Below are positions 9,005 through 16,999 of a stretch of DNA of 64,000 bases, piece after piece. The translations under genes and the position numbers were made by a program. This DNA comes from Lachnospiraceae bacterium (lineage in GTDB: Bacteria; Bacillota; Clostridia; Lachnospirales; Lachnospiraceae). The stretch covers positions 1 to 64,000 of the forward strand of contig JAETTM010000011.1 of assembly GCA_021769135.1 (NCBI GenBank), written 5' to 3'. The notes beneath the pieces were generated by a model that was not told the origin of the DNA, searched no databases, and saw nothing but the letters and a program-made list of their open reading frames with translations. The stretch's first letter is position 1, and every line of letters begins with the position of its first letter.

Positions 9005-9079
9005 TGTCGAATCCAGCGCCGAATAACACCGTTAAGGAGCGTTCTTTTGACAAAAAAAGCGGACAATACTCTATATAAT
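9005..9079 (+). promoter_or_regulatory. spoIIG-type promoter with Spo0A boxes
   Basis: TTGACA (9047-9052) and TATAAT (9074-9079) are separated by 21 bp, far from the normal 17. The B. subtilis spoIIG promoter is known for a similarly long spacing (about 22 bp) and depends on Spo0A~P. A Spo0A-box core TGTCGAA lies at 9005-9011. A second match on the other strand (TTTTGTCAAAAG read in reverse, 9044-9055) overlaps the -35. The arrangement therefore matches a Spo0A-activated spoIIGA-sigE promoter. Confidence 0.75.
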
Positions 9080-9122
9080 GATTCTCAAAGGGAGGTGACA
9101 GACAGGGGGATGGGAACAGAAT

Positions 9123-9950
9123 ATATATGAAATCTACATCGATAGCCTTTTTGCCATGAATTTTGTTATGAACCTATATTTACACACACTCTTAGGCAAG
9201 ACGATGAAGCGTACTGCCACGCGCTTCCGGCTGGTTGGGGGGAGTGCGGTAGGGGCGTCGGTGTTCGTTTTTTGGATTATCATGCCAGGTATCCCGATAG
9301 CGGTCAAAAGGTTTGCAGGGCCGATGGCTATCAGCCTTATCACGGCGGCAGCCGTTTTTCGGCTGGACAGTTTTGAACTGATTGGAAAAGCGGCGGGATA
9401 TTTATCCATATATGCATTTGCTTTCGGGGGAATTATGAAATTCTTGTTTTCAACAGTGCCGGCTTTACAGGGGAAGCAGGAAAAAATATGGTACATATTA
9501 GGGGCCGGTATGGTTGGATACCATGTATTATCCTGGTGGCTGGCCCAGATGGGGAAAAAACGCCGGATGGATATTTACAGGGTAAAGATACGGGGCGGCC
9601 AGAATGAAATAGAGCTGGATGCGCTGTTGGATACGGGGAACAGCTTGCGCGAACCCATTAGCGGCAAGCCTGTCCTGGTGGTAGAAGAGGAAAGCTTCCA
9701 TAAACTGGCGGGGGTAAAAAACCCGGAAAAGCTGAAAATAATCCCTTACCACAGCGTGGGAAAGGAAAACGGCATTATGGAAGGTTATGAAGTGCCCGAA
9801 ATCCTTATCAAAGGCAGGGAAGAAAATTTGCGGTGCCAAAAAGTAATTGTGGGCATCAGTAAAAATAAAGTGTCGGCAAGCGGGAAATATCAGATGATAC
9901 TGCACCCCGATCTGTATAACGGGACAATTGGCCGGAAACACTATCTATAA
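9123..9950 (+). CDS. spoIIGA: Pro-sigma-E processing protease SpoIIGA (start codon problem)
   Basis: Membrane aspartic protease that cleaves pro-sigma-E in the mother cell. The N-terminal half has five membrane segments, and the C-terminal domain carries the catalytic LLDTGNSL motif near residue 170. The conserved N-terminus YEIYIDSLFAMNFVMN (compare MKIYLDVIW in B. subtilis) starts at 9126. The frame has no ATG, GTG or TTG between the upstream TGA (9096-9098) and ATG 9156, so a normal start would cut into the first helix. Candidate starts are ATA 9123, or ATG 9110/9127 if an indel is assumed; one extra A after 9129 would give MKIYIDSLFAM. I mark the gene from 9123. It is followed 24 bp later by sigE. 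Confidence 0.8.
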   Translation: MYEIYIDSLFAMNFVMNLYLHTLLGKTMKRTATRFRLVGGSAVGASVFVFWIIMPGIPIAVKRFAGPMAISLITAAAVFRLDSFELIGKAAGYLSIYAFAFGGIMKFLFSTVPALQGKQEKIWYILGAGMVGYHVLSWWLAQMGKKRRMDIYRVKIRGGQNEIELDALLDTGNSLREPISGKPVLVVEEESFHKLAGVKNPEKLKIIPYHSVGKENGIMEGYEVPEILIKGREENLRCQKVIVGISKNKVSASGKYQMILHPDLYNGTIGRKHYL

Positions 9951-9980
9951 AATAATCCTAACAATTCAGGAGGAATGTAT

Positions 9981-10721
9981 ATGATTTTTAAAGTGGCAAT
10001 ACCAGGGAAGATTCAGTTTAAAATAATAAAAAGAGAACCAAGTTTCTTTATGGCAAAACAAGGGGATATCCATTACATAGGCGGAACGGAGGTGCTGCCG
10101 CCGCCCCTTGAGGTTGAGAAAGAAAATGAAGTGATAAGCGACCTTGGAACGGAATATGAAGACGAGGCGAAATCTATCTTGATAGAACATAATCTGCGCC
10201 TGGTAGTGTATATTGCAAAAAAATTCGACAATACCGGCGTGGGGGTGGAGGATTTGATATCCATCGGAACGATTGGGCTGATAAAATCCATCAATACCTT
10301 TAATCCGGAAAAAAATATTAAATTGGCAACATATGCTTCCAGATGCATTGAGAATGAAATCTTAATGTACTTAAGGAGGAATAATAAGACGAAGCTGGAA
10401 GTGTCAATCGATGAGCCTTTGAATGTGGATTGGGATGGCAATGAGCTCCTTTTGTCGGATATTCTGGGAACGGATGAAGATATCATATACCGGGATATCG
10501 AAAATGAAGTGGAAAGAAAGCTTTTATTAAAGGCTATCGATAAATTGTCGGACAGGGAAAAAACGATTATCAACCTTAGGTTTGGCCTAGGCACTCCGGA
10601 TGGCCAGGAGATGACCCAGAAAGAAGTGGCGACGCTGCTGGGTATTTCCCAGTCTTACATATCCCGGCTGGAGAAAAAGATTATGAAACGCCTGAAAAAG
10701 GAGATGGTAAGGGAAGAGTGA
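9981..10721 (+). CDS. sigE: Sporulation sigma factor E
   Basis: 246 aa from ATG 9981, 6 nt after AGGAGG (9969-9974); the ATG at 9975 is too close to that RBS. Mother-cell-specific sigma-70 family factor made as a pro-protein and activated by SpoIIGA. The first about 35 residues form the pro-sequence. Region 2 contains [13 protein letters not shown] and [17 protein letters not shown]; region 2.4 is [22 protein letters not shown]; region 4 ends [27 protein letters not shown]. Lies directly after spoIIGA, as in Bacillus and Clostridium. Appears intact. Confidence 0.96.
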   Translation: MIFKVAIPGKIQFKIIKREPSFFMAKQGDIHYIGGTEVLPPPLEVEKENEVISDLGTEYEDEAKSILIEHNLRLVVYIAKKFDNTGVGVEDLISIGTIGLIKSINTFNPEKNIKLATYASRCIENEILMYLRRNNKTKLEVSIDEPLNVDWDGNELLLSDILGTDEDIIYRDIENEVERKLLLKAIDKLSDREKTIINLRFGLGTPDGQEMTQKEVATLLGISQSYISRLEKKIMKRLKKEMVREE

Positions 10722-10733
10722 CAAGGGCGGAGC

Positions 10734-10774
10734 CCCAAAAGCCCTGGATGCGGCAAGCGCCTGAGGGCTTTTGG
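10734..10774. terminator. Hairpin between sigE and ylmC
   Basis: CCAAAAGCCCT - 19 nt - AGGGCTTTTGG, an 11-bp perfect stem between convergent genes. There is no clear T run, so terminator function is only likely. Confidence 0.5.
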
Positions 10775-10784
10775 AACCCCAATC

Positions 10785-11018
10785 TTAACAGCAGATATCC
10801 ACGATGATGATGTCCGGACCGATTTTTTTGATATGGTTAAAGGGGATGACATATTCGGGCTCATTGCCGAACCAACTGGAGAATTTATTTTTGCCGGGTA
10901 TGATAACCTTGCATATCTGCCCGGAACATTCATCGAATTCCAAGTCGCCGATTTTTCCCAGGCATCGGCAGTCTTTTAAATTAATCACTTCTTTGCATTT
11001 TAATTCTGAAAAGAGCAT
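10785..11018 (-). CDS. YlmC/YmxH family PRC-barrel sporulation protein
   Basis: 77 aa (MLFSELKCKEVINLKDCRCLG...). The start at 11018 is chosen because AAAGGA lies 8 nt upstream on the minus strand; an ATG 21 nt further out lacks an RBS. The PRC-barrel pattern V-N-L-K-D-x-x-x-L-G-x-I-x-D-L-x-F-D is clear, then FGNEPEYVIPFNHIKKIGPDIIIVD. Family members occur next to sigma-E/G genes in spore formers and are sporulation-associated, without a proven biochemical role. It is divergent from sigG and convergent with sigE. Confidence 0.85.
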   Translation of the reverse strand: MLFSELKCKEVINLKDCRCLGKIGDLEFDECSGQICKVIIPGKNKFSSWFGNEPEYVIPFNHIKKIGPDIIIVDICC

Positions 11019-11171
11019 AATGGTATCCTTTGTTTCCATTTATAATAGAATATGCGGCCGGGCAAAGAATTGATTCCATTGTTTTGGAATGGGGATGTAT
11101 AATTTTACCGCTTTCTGTAAATCATTTTTAGTAGCGATATGAAGCTTATAAAAGATTGCAGGAGGCATAAG

Positions 11172-11951
11172 ATGGCACAGGGAAAGGTTGAGATATGCGG
11201 GGTAAATACGTCGAAACTGCCGCTGTTAAAAAATGCAGAAAAAGAAGAGCTGTTTTCAAGGATAGAAGAGGGGGACAAGGATGCCAGGGAGCAATATATC
11301 GAGGGGAATCTCCGCCTCGTTTTAAGCGTGATTAAGCGTTTTTCTTCCAGCAACGAGAATGTGGATGATTTGTTCCAAATCGGGTGCATCGGGCTGATTA
11401 AGGCAATCGATAATTTTGATTCATCCTTGAACGTGAAATTTTCCACCTATGCGGTGCCTATGATTATAGGGGAAATCCGCCGTTTTTTAAGAGACAACAA
11501 TTCCATCAGGGTCAGCCGTTCCCTAAAGGATACTGCGTACAAGGCAATTTATGCGAAAGAAAACCTGACGCGAAAGAACCTGAAGGAGCCCACCATCAAC
11601 GAAATCGCCACGGAAATAGGCATTTCCAAAGAAGATATCGTTTATGCGCTGGATGCAATACAGAACCCCATGAGCCTTTACGAGCCCATTTTCACCGATG
11701 GGGGCGATACCCTTTACGTAATGGATCAGATAAGCGACAAAAAGAACAGGGAAGAGACGTGGGTAGAGCATCTTTCCCTGAGCGAAGCGATGAAGCGCTT
11801 GGACGAACGGGAGCATGAAATAATCACCCTGCGCTTTTTCGAAGGAAAAACCCAGATGGAGGTGGCTGACATCATAGGCATCTCCCAGGCACAGGTCTCC
11901 AGGCTGGAAAAAAATGCATTGCGGGTCATGAAGAACTATCTGACGGTATGA
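11172..11951 (+). CDS. sigG: Sporulation sigma factor G
   Basis: 259 aa from ATG 11172, 6 nt after AGGAGG (11160-11165). Forespore-specific late sigma factor. The SigG N-terminus KVEICGVNTSKLPLL is present, the element contacted by anti-sigma factors. Region 2 reads GNLRLVLSVIKRF ... DDLFQIGCIGLIKAIDNFD, and region 4 ends MEVADIIGISQAQVSRLEKNALRVMK. Position after sigE matches B. subtilis gene order. Intact. The upstream 150 bp also hold the start of the divergent ylmC gene. Confidence 0.96.
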   Translation: MAQGKVEICGVNTSKLPLLKNAEKEELFSRIEEGDKDAREQYIEGNLRLVLSVIKRFSSSNENVDDLFQIGCIGLIKAIDNFDSSLNVKFSTYAVPMIIGEIRRFLRDNNSIRVSRSLKDTAYKAIYAKENLTRKNLKEPTINEIATEIGISKEDIVYALDAIQNPMSLYEPIFTDGGDTLYVMDQISDKKNREETWVEHLSLSEAMKRLDEREHEIITLRFFEGKTQMEVADIIGISQAQVSRLEKNALRVMKNYLTV

Positions 11952-11973
11952 GGCGAAAACAATGAATCTTTTG

Positions 11974-12002
11974 TTGCCCATTTCCTGATAATTTGGTACA
12001 AT
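11974..12002 (+). promoter_or_regulatory. Sigma-A promoter for nrdR
   Basis: TTGCCC (11974-11979), 17-bp spacer, TACAAT (11997-12002), ending 31 bp before the nrdR start. Confidence 0.6.
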
Positions 12003-12032
12003 ATAGTATACGAAAATTACAGGAGGAAAGCT

Positions 12033-12488
12033 ATGAAATGTCCTTTTTGCGGTCACGATAATACGAGGGTAATTGATTCCAGGCCGGCGGAAGATAATAA
12101 TTCCATCCGGCGAAGGCGGGTATGCGATGAATGCGATAAAAGATTTACGACTTATGAGAAGATTGAAACGATTCCGTTGATTGTCATTAAGAAGGATAAC
12201 AACCGGGAGACCTATGACCGGACGAAGATTGAGGCGGGCGTGCTGCGGGCATGCCACAAACGGCCTGTGAGCGCGGCCCAGATAGAGAAGCTTGTAGAGG
12301 AAGTGGAGACGGAAATCTTTAAATTGGAAGAAAAAGAGATATCCACCCAGGATATCGGCGAGCTGGTGATGAACAAGCTTAAGGATATGGATGCGGTGGC
12401 TTATGTCAGATTTGCATCCGTCTACAGGGAGTTTAAGGATATCAATACGTTTATGGATGAATTGAAAAAAGTGTTGGACAACAATTGA
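12033..12488 (+). CDS. nrdR: Transcriptional repressor NrdR
   Basis: 151 aa, family standard. Represses ribonucleotide reductase genes in response to (d)ATP. The N-terminal zinc ribbon has CPFC near residue 3 and CDEC near 31; the ATP-cone domain begins near residue 49 ([23 protein letters not shown]). AGGAGG precedes ATG 12033 at 6-7 nt. It has its own promoter. No reductase gene is in the window, so its targets lie elsewhere. Confidence 0.97.
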   Translation: MKCPFCGHDNTRVIDSRPAEDNNSIRRRRVCDECDKRFTTYEKIETIPLIVIKKDNNRETYDRTKIEAGVLRACHKRPVSAAQIEKLVEEVETEIFKLEEKEISTQDIGELVMNKLKDMDAVAYVRFASVYREFKDINTFMDELKKVLDNN

Positions 12489-12557
12489 TGGGATTAGGAT
12501 GTGGAAGGCCTTCCCGGCGGAGGAACCGGGCAGGGCTTTTGCACGTAAGGAGAATTT

Positions 12558-13055
12558 ATGCTGCAGAGATTTTATCCCGATGCCTATGTGGATTCCGCCT
12601 ATGGCATTGATTTTGAAAAGCTATACGCAGAGGGGTACAGGGGGATAATTTTTGATATAGATAATACGCTGGTACCCCACGGGGCCCCGGCAGATAGCAG
12701 AAGCATGGAACTTTTCCGCAGGCTGAAGGGGTTGGGTTACGGCTGCCTGCTTTTATCCAACAATAAAGAGCCCAGGGTAAAGTCCTTTAGCGATGCGGTG
12801 GGGGCGGAATACATTTTTAAGGCGGGCAAACCGGCGGCGAAAAACTACCGGAAAGGGATGGAAAGGCTTGGAACGAAGGAAAAGGATACTTTATTTGTGG
12901 GCGACCAGCTTTTCACGGATATATGGGGGGCGAAAAAGGCAGGGATACGTACGATTCTTGTAAAACCCATTCATCCCAAGGAGGAAATACAGATTGTGCT
13001 GAAGCGGTATCTGGAAAGGATTGTATTATATTTCTATGCCCGCAGAAGGCATTGA
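12558..13055 (+). CDS. YqeG family HAD IIIA-type phosphatase
   Basis: 165 aa. HAD motif I is FDIDNTLVPHG (residues 33-43), motif II LLLSNN near 70, motif III lysine in FKAGKPAAKNY and motif IV VGDQLFTDIWGAKKAGIRTILV near 114-135. This matches YqeG. In B. subtilis yqeG lies next to aroE-containing genes, as it does here. Phosphatases of this group have no settled substrate; a related mitochondrial enzyme dephosphorylates phosphatidylglycerophosphate. The RBS AAGGAG is 6 nt before ATG. Likely in one transcript with aroE-aroK-aroQ, though 82 bp separate them. Confidence 0.9.
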   Translation: MLQRFYPDAYVDSAYGIDFEKLYAEGYRGIIFDIDNTLVPHGAPADSRSMELFRRLKGLGYGCLLLSNNKEPRVKSFSDAVGAEYIFKAGKPAAKNYRKGMERLGTKEKDTLFVGDQLFTDIWGAKKAGIRTILVKPIHPKEEIQIVLKRYLERIVLYFYARRRH

Positions 13056-13137
13056 TAAGTAAAATAAGTAAAGCGTATACGCGCTGTACCGGAACAATCG
13101 GTTTTGCGGTTATTTATGGTAAGAGGGAGGATGGGTT

Positions 13138-14022
13138 ATGCAGCAGGAGGAGCAGCGGATAGACGGGCATACGAGGGTGTGCGGATTGATCGGCAATCCG
13201 GTGGAGCATACAATGTCGCCGATAATACATAATACGCTGGCAAAAAAAGAGGGGAGAAACCTGATATACGTGCCTTTCCATGTGGAGAATGGGAGGGTCG
13301 GGGAGGCGGTAAAAGGTGCATTTGCCCTGAACGTGCTGGGGCTGAATGTGACAGTGCCTTATAAGAGCGAAGTTTTGGAGCATTTGGACGGTATGGACGG
13401 GATGGCTGAGAAAATAGGGGCGGTCAATACCCTTGTCAGGACCGATAAGGGATATAAGGGGTATAATACGGATGTAACAGGGCTTTACCGGGCCATGTGC
13501 AGCGAGGGGATACGACTGGAGGGGGAGGAAATCCTGATTCTGGGGGCAGGGGGCGCGGCGCGGGCGGCGGCTTTCCTGTGTGCCTCCAAAGGGGCAAAAA
13601 AGGTATATATCCTGAATCGGACGGCAGAAAAGGCCGGAGGGGTGGCGGAAGAAGTAAACAGGGCATTCCGAACCGAATGCGTGAGGGCCATGCGCATGGG
13701 GGATTATAAAAACCTGGGAACGGGCAGGAAATATCTGGCCATTCAGGCGACCAGCGTAGGGCTGTATCCGGATAAGGAAAAGGCGGTTATCATGGAGAGG
13801 GAATTTTATGAAATGATACATACCGGCTTTGATTTGATTTATAAGCCTTTTCGCACGAAATTTATGAGCATGGTGCAGGAAGCGGGAGGACAGGCTTTTC
13901 ATGGGCTGAAAATGCTGCTGTATCAGGGGATTGAAGCATATGAGCTTTGGAATGGGATAGCAGTGCCGGAAGAAGACGCCCTTGCCTTGTACCGCACGCT
14001 CTTGGAATATATGGGAATTTGA
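13138..14022 (+). CDS. aroE: Shikimate dehydrogenase
   Basis: 294 aa. NADPH-dependent reduction of 3-dehydroshikimate to shikimate. N-terminal substrate domain: IGNPVEHTMSPIIHN (residues 18-32), NVTVPYKSEV near 67 with the catalytic Lys, and NTDVTG near 110. The nucleotide-binding motif GAGGAARAAAF is near 137 and NRT near 160. Followed 3 bp later by aroK. ATG 13138 has GAGGGAGGATGGG upstream. Intact. Confidence 0.95.
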   Translation: MQQEEQRIDGHTRVCGLIGNPVEHTMSPIIHNTLAKKEGRNLIYVPFHVENGRVGEAVKGAFALNVLGLNVTVPYKSEVLEHLDGMDGMAEKIGAVNTLVRTDKGYKGYNTDVTGLYRAMCSEGIRLEGEEILILGAGGAARAAAFLCASKGAKKVYILNRTAEKAGGVAEEVNRAFRTECVRAMRMGDYKNLGTGRKYLAIQATSVGLYPDKEKAVIMEREFYEMIHTGFDLIYKPFRTKFMSMVQEAGGQAFHGLKMLLYQGIEAYELWNGIAVPEEDALALYRTLLEYMGI

Positions 14023-14025
14023 TTT

Positions 14026-14562
14026 ATGAAAAATATTATTTTGATTGGTTTTATGGGAAGCGGCAAGACGAGCGTGGGGATTCGGCTGTCCTACCGGCTA
14101 AGACGCGTCCTGACGGATACGGATAAAAAAATAGAACGGCTCTACAAGATGACCATATCGGATATTTTTGAACGGTTTGGGGAAGAAAAGTTCCGGGATA
14201 TGGAAACCCAATGCCTGGAAAAGCTGTTGGAAGAGCCGGAAGGGCAGATTATATCGGTGGGAGGGGGATTGCCTATGCGCAGCCGCAACAGGGAACTGTT
14301 AAAGCGGCTGGGAACGGTAGTCTACCTTAGGGTAAAGGCCCGGACAGTGTGCACCCGGCTGGCAGCGGATACTTCCAGGCCGCTTTTGCAGGGGGAGGAC
14401 AGGGAAGAAAAGGTTCAGAGCCTGTTGGAGAAGCGTTCCCCTGTTTATGAAAGCGCTGCGGAAATTATTGTGGATGTGGATGAAAAAACGTTGGATGAAA
14501 TTGTGGATGAGATTTTGGGAAACCGGATATTTTCTCAGGGAAAGGAATGGGTGTCAAGATGA
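14026..14562 (+). CDS. aroK: Shikimate kinase
   Basis: 178 aa. ATP-dependent phosphorylation of shikimate. The Walker A motif is GFMGSGKTSVG (residues 6-16), with TDTDKKIE near 27-33 for shikimate binding, FRDMETQCLEKL near 56, SVGGGLPMR near 78, and the lid arginine in SRPLL near 115. Starts 3 bp after aroE and overlaps aroQ, so these three genes form a translationally coupled operon. Confidence 0.95.
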   Translation: MKNIILIGFMGSGKTSVGIRLSYRLRRVLTDTDKKIERLYKMTISDIFERFGEEKFRDMETQCLEKLLEEPEGQIISVGGGLPMRSRNRELLKRLGTVVYLRVKARTVCTRLAADTSRPLLQGEDREEKVQSLLEKRSPVYESAAEIIVDVDEKTLDEIVDEILGNRIFSQGKEWVSR

Positions 14563-14987
14563 AAATATTGGTGATAAACGGGCCGAACATTAATTTTCTG
14601 GGGATTCGGGAAAAAAGCGTGTATGGCACACAGGATTATGATTATTTGCTGAAGCTGATAGGGGAAAAGGGGGAGCAGACGGGCTGCGCCATAGAGGTGT
14701 TCCAGAGCAACCATGAGGGGGCGATTATCGACCGTATCCAGGATTCCTACTTTGACGGTACGGAGGGGATTGTGATTAACCCCGGGGCATATACCCATTA
14801 CAGCTATGCCATAAGGGATGCGTTGGCCAGCATAACGGTGCCCAAGGTGGAAATCCATATTTCCGATATTATGAATAGGGAGGACTTCCGTAAAGTATCC
14901 GTGACCGCTCCGGCCTGCGATAAACAGATTTACGGGCACGGCTTGGAGGGATATTTGGAAGCAATTGATTTTTGTTTGAAAAAATAG
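14559..14987 (+). CDS. aroQ: 3-dehydroquinate dehydratase, type II
   Basis: 142 aa from ATG 14559, which overlaps the aroK stop as ATGA; ATG 14547 is an alternative. Converts 3-dehydroquinate to 3-dehydroshikimate, the substrate of the neighbouring aroE. Type II hallmarks: INGPNINFLGIREKSVYG with the catalytic Tyr, FQSNHEGAIIDRIQ, NPGAYTHYSYAIRDAL, EIHISDIMNREDFR, and the histidine in DKQIYGHGLEGY. Intact dodecamer-forming family. Confidence 0.96.
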   Translation: MKILVINGPNINFLGIREKSVYGTQDYDYLLKLIGEKGEQTGCAIEVFQSNHEGAIIDRIQDSYFDGTEGIVINPGAYTHYSYAIRDALASITVPKVEIHISDIMNREDFRKVSVTAPACDKQIYGHGLEGYLEAIDFCLKK

Positions 14988-15016
14988 TTGAAATCTGTGC
15001 ATTTTTAGTATAAACT
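14988..15016 (+). promoter_or_regulatory. Possible promoter for efp
   Basis: TTGAAA (14988-14993), 17 bp, TAAACT (15011-15016); TATAAA at 15 bp spacing overlaps. Weak match, placed 40 bp before efp. Confidence 0.35.
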
Positions 15017-15056
15017 AGAAAAGAATTATAACGTGACAATTTGAGGAGGATTTTTT

Positions 15057-15614
15057 ATGATTTCTGCAGGCGATTTCAGAAATGGTATTACTATTGAATT
15101 AGATAATAGTGTTTATCAGATTATTGAGTTTCAGCATGTAAAACCGGGTAAAGGGGCAGCATTCGTCAGGACTAAGCTGAAAAATGTTATAAATGGCGGC
15201 GTAGTGGAAAAAACATTCCGTCCTACCGAGAAGTTCCCGCAAGCACGTATTGATAGAAAAGATATGCAGTATTTATATTCAGACGGCGATTTATTCCATT
15301 TCATGGATGTGGAGAATTACGAGCAGATTGCATTGAATGAAGATGCCATCGGCGATACCCTTAAATTCGTGAAGGAAAATGAAATGGTGAAGGTATGCTC
15401 CCATAACGGCAGCGTATTCGCCATCGAGCCGCCGCTGTTTGTAGAACTGGAGATTACGGATACTGAGCCCGGGTTTAAGGGAGATACGGCAACAGGGGCA
15501 AGCAAACCTGCGGTCGTAGAGACGGGCGCGACTGTGTCTGTTCCTTTGTTTGTTAACCAGGGAGACGTAATCAAAATCGACACTAGGACAGGGGAGTATC
15601 TCTCCAGAGTATAG
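15057..15614 (+). CDS. efp: Elongation factor P
   Basis: 185 aa, three OB-like domains. It stimulates peptide-bond formation at polyproline stretches. The KOW-like N-domain reads [40 protein letters not shown]... The tip loop KPGKGAAF contains the Lys that some species modify. The C-terminal signature [16 protein letters not shown] is intact. AGGAGG precedes ATG 15057 by 7 nt. The pepP-like peptidase often found upstream is absent; aroQ takes that place. Confidence 0.97.
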   Translation: MISAGDFRNGITIELDNSVYQIIEFQHVKPGKGAAFVRTKLKNVINGGVVEKTFRPTEKFPQARIDRKDMQYLYSDGDLFHFMDVENYEQIALNEDAIGDTLKFVKENEMVKVCSHNGSVFAIEPPLFVELEITDTEPGFKGDTATGASKPAVVETGATVSVPLFVNQGDVIKIDTRTGEYLSRV

Positions 15615-15676
15615 TCCGGGCGGCTATCAGGAATACAGGACAGGCTAAGGAAAGCCAATCCTTAAATTCAGCTTAT

Positions 15677-15709
15677 AAGACAATGGGAGCGATTCCGTTG
15701 TCTTTTTTT
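15677..15709 (+). terminator. Terminator after efp
   Basis: AAGACAATGGGA - gcga - TTCCGTTGTCTT followed by TTTTT. Confidence 0.8.
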
Positions 15710-15830
15710 CTTATTCAGCAGCATATCGATGGCGTATCGCCAGGAAATTCAAGACAATGTATCAATTGAAAAAGCAAAGCAACCCAGATAATGCAAAGAT
15801 GCATATAAAAGAAAGGAAAGAGGTATATTT

Positions 15831-16757
15831 ATGGAAATTATGGAATTTTGCCAGAAAGTGAAGAGAAGCCTGGCGGCGGACGCCGAAGAAGGAATCAAGA
15901 TAAGCGTAAAAGAAATTACGAAAAACAACGGTGTTATCCTGCACAGCATTACCGTATCCAAGTCCGGGATGAACATTTCCCCCAATATCTATCTGGATGG
16001 ATTGTATGACGCTTATGAAAGCGGCGAGACGTTCCGGTGGGTTATGGATGAAGTGCGGAAGATTTATGAGGAATCCAAATTGGAAAGCGACATCGATATG
16101 AGCTTTTTTATGGATTATGAGAAAATGAAGGAAAAGGTTGTGTATAAAGTCATCGGTTATGAAAGGAATAAGGAGCTTTTACGAAAAATCCCCCATATCG
16201 TGTTTTTGGACATGGCGCTGGTATTCTATTGCCATGTGCCGCAGGCGGAATTGGAATGCGCCACCATATTGATTTATGACAGCCATCTGAAAATGTGGGG
16301 GATTTCCAAAGAGCGCTTATATTGGGATGCGCAGCGGAATACCCAGAAACTCCTGCCTCCCAGGATACTTTCCATGGAGGAGATGATGAGGGAAATTTTT
16401 GCCGGGAATATTAAGGAGGCTGCCGGCGGGGAAGAAAAGCCAGAGGACGGAATGGAAGCTGTGGAATCAGGAAAAATGTATGTGATGGGGAATGAGAAAA
16501 AGCTTTTCGGTGCGGCGGCCATGTTTTATCAAGGCGTTCTGGAAGAGTTTTGCGAAAAAAAACAGAAGAGCTTTTATGTGCTGCCCAGTTCTGTCCACGA
16601 AGTGATATTGCTTCCCGACGATGGCATGCAGAAAGGGGAGGAACTGTGGAAAATGGTATGTGAAATCAATGCCACCCAAGTGGAGCCGGAAGAAGTTTTG
16701 ACCGATTCCGTCTACTATTTTTCCAGGAAATGTAAGAAAATCAAAAAATTGTTTTAA
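15831..16757 (+). CDS. DUF5688 family protein
   Basis: 308 aa; resembles DUF5688 proteins, which are frequent in Lachnospiraceae and of unknown function. It begins MEIMEFCQKVKRSLAADAEEG; the ISVKEITKNNGVILHSITVSKSGMNISPNIYLD stretch is the recognisable core, and the C-terminal half carries HEVILLPDDG near 265. No signal peptide or membrane helix is visible, so it is probably cytoplasmic. RBS AGAAAGGAAAGAGG. Monocistronic between the efp terminator and the tRNA. No enzymatic motif recognised. Confidence 0.8.
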   Translation: MEIMEFCQKVKRSLAADAEEGIKISVKEITKNNGVILHSITVSKSGMNISPNIYLDGLYDAYESGETFRWVMDEVRKIYEESKLESDIDMSFFMDYEKMKEKVVYKVIGYERNKELLRKIPHIVFLDMALVFYCHVPQAELECATILIYDSHLKMWGISKERLYWDAQRNTQKLLPPRILSMEEMMREIFAGNIKEAAGGEEKPEDGMEAVESGKMYVMGNEKKLFGAAAMFYQGVLEEFCEKKQKSFYVLPSSVHEVILLPDDGMQKGEELWKMVCEINATQVEPEEVLTDSVYYFSRKCKKIKKLF

Positions 16758-16776
16758 ATGTTCACAAAATCAACAC

Positions 16777-16805
16777 TAGACAATATGGCCCGATTGTGAT
16801 ATTAT
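16777..16805 (+). promoter_or_regulatory. Promoter for tRNA-Arg
   Basis: TAGACA (16777-16782), 17 bp, TATTAT (16800-16805), about 50 bp before the tRNA. The -10 overlaps the outer end of the inverted repeat that brackets the tRNA gene. Confidence 0.5.
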
Positions 16806-16820
16806 ATCAGAGTGATGTAA
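16801..16820. repeat. Left arm of 20-bp inverted repeat around tRNA-Arg
   Basis: The 14 bp TCAGAGTGATGTAA (16807-16820) are the exact reverse complement of 16930-16943. Five further base pairs follow after one mismatch, making 19 of 20. Confidence 0.9.
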
Positions 16821-16856
16821 CAAATTTGTAATATATTGAATATATAACTTACTTAT

Positions 16857-16928
16857 GCACTCGTAGTCTAATGGATAGAACGGAGGCCTCCGACGCCTTT
16901 AATGCAGGTTCGATTCCTGCCGGGTGCA
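16857..16928 (+). tRNA. tRNA-Arg (CCG)
   Basis: 72 nt cloverleaf. The acceptor GCACTCG pairs with CGGGTGC, discriminator A. D-arm GTCTAATGGATAGAAC. The anticodon stem GAGGC/GCCTT encloses loop CTCCGAC with anticodon CCG, reading CGG. T-arm is GCAGG-TTCGATT-CCTGC. The 3' CCA is not encoded. A single tRNA gene between two protein genes, enclosed by a 20-bp inverted repeat. Confidence 0.95.
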
Positions 16929-16929
16929 T

Positions 16930-16949
16930 TTACATCACTCTGAAATAAT
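16930..16949. repeat. Right arm of 20-bp inverted repeat around tRNA-Arg
   Basis: TTACATCACTCTGA plus ataat; complementary to 16801-16820 with one mismatch. It begins two bases after the tRNA discriminator. Confidence 0.9.
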
Positions 16950-16999
16950 TTTGCAGTTATATTTTATTGAAAGGCATAACAGAAAGGATATTTCTATAT

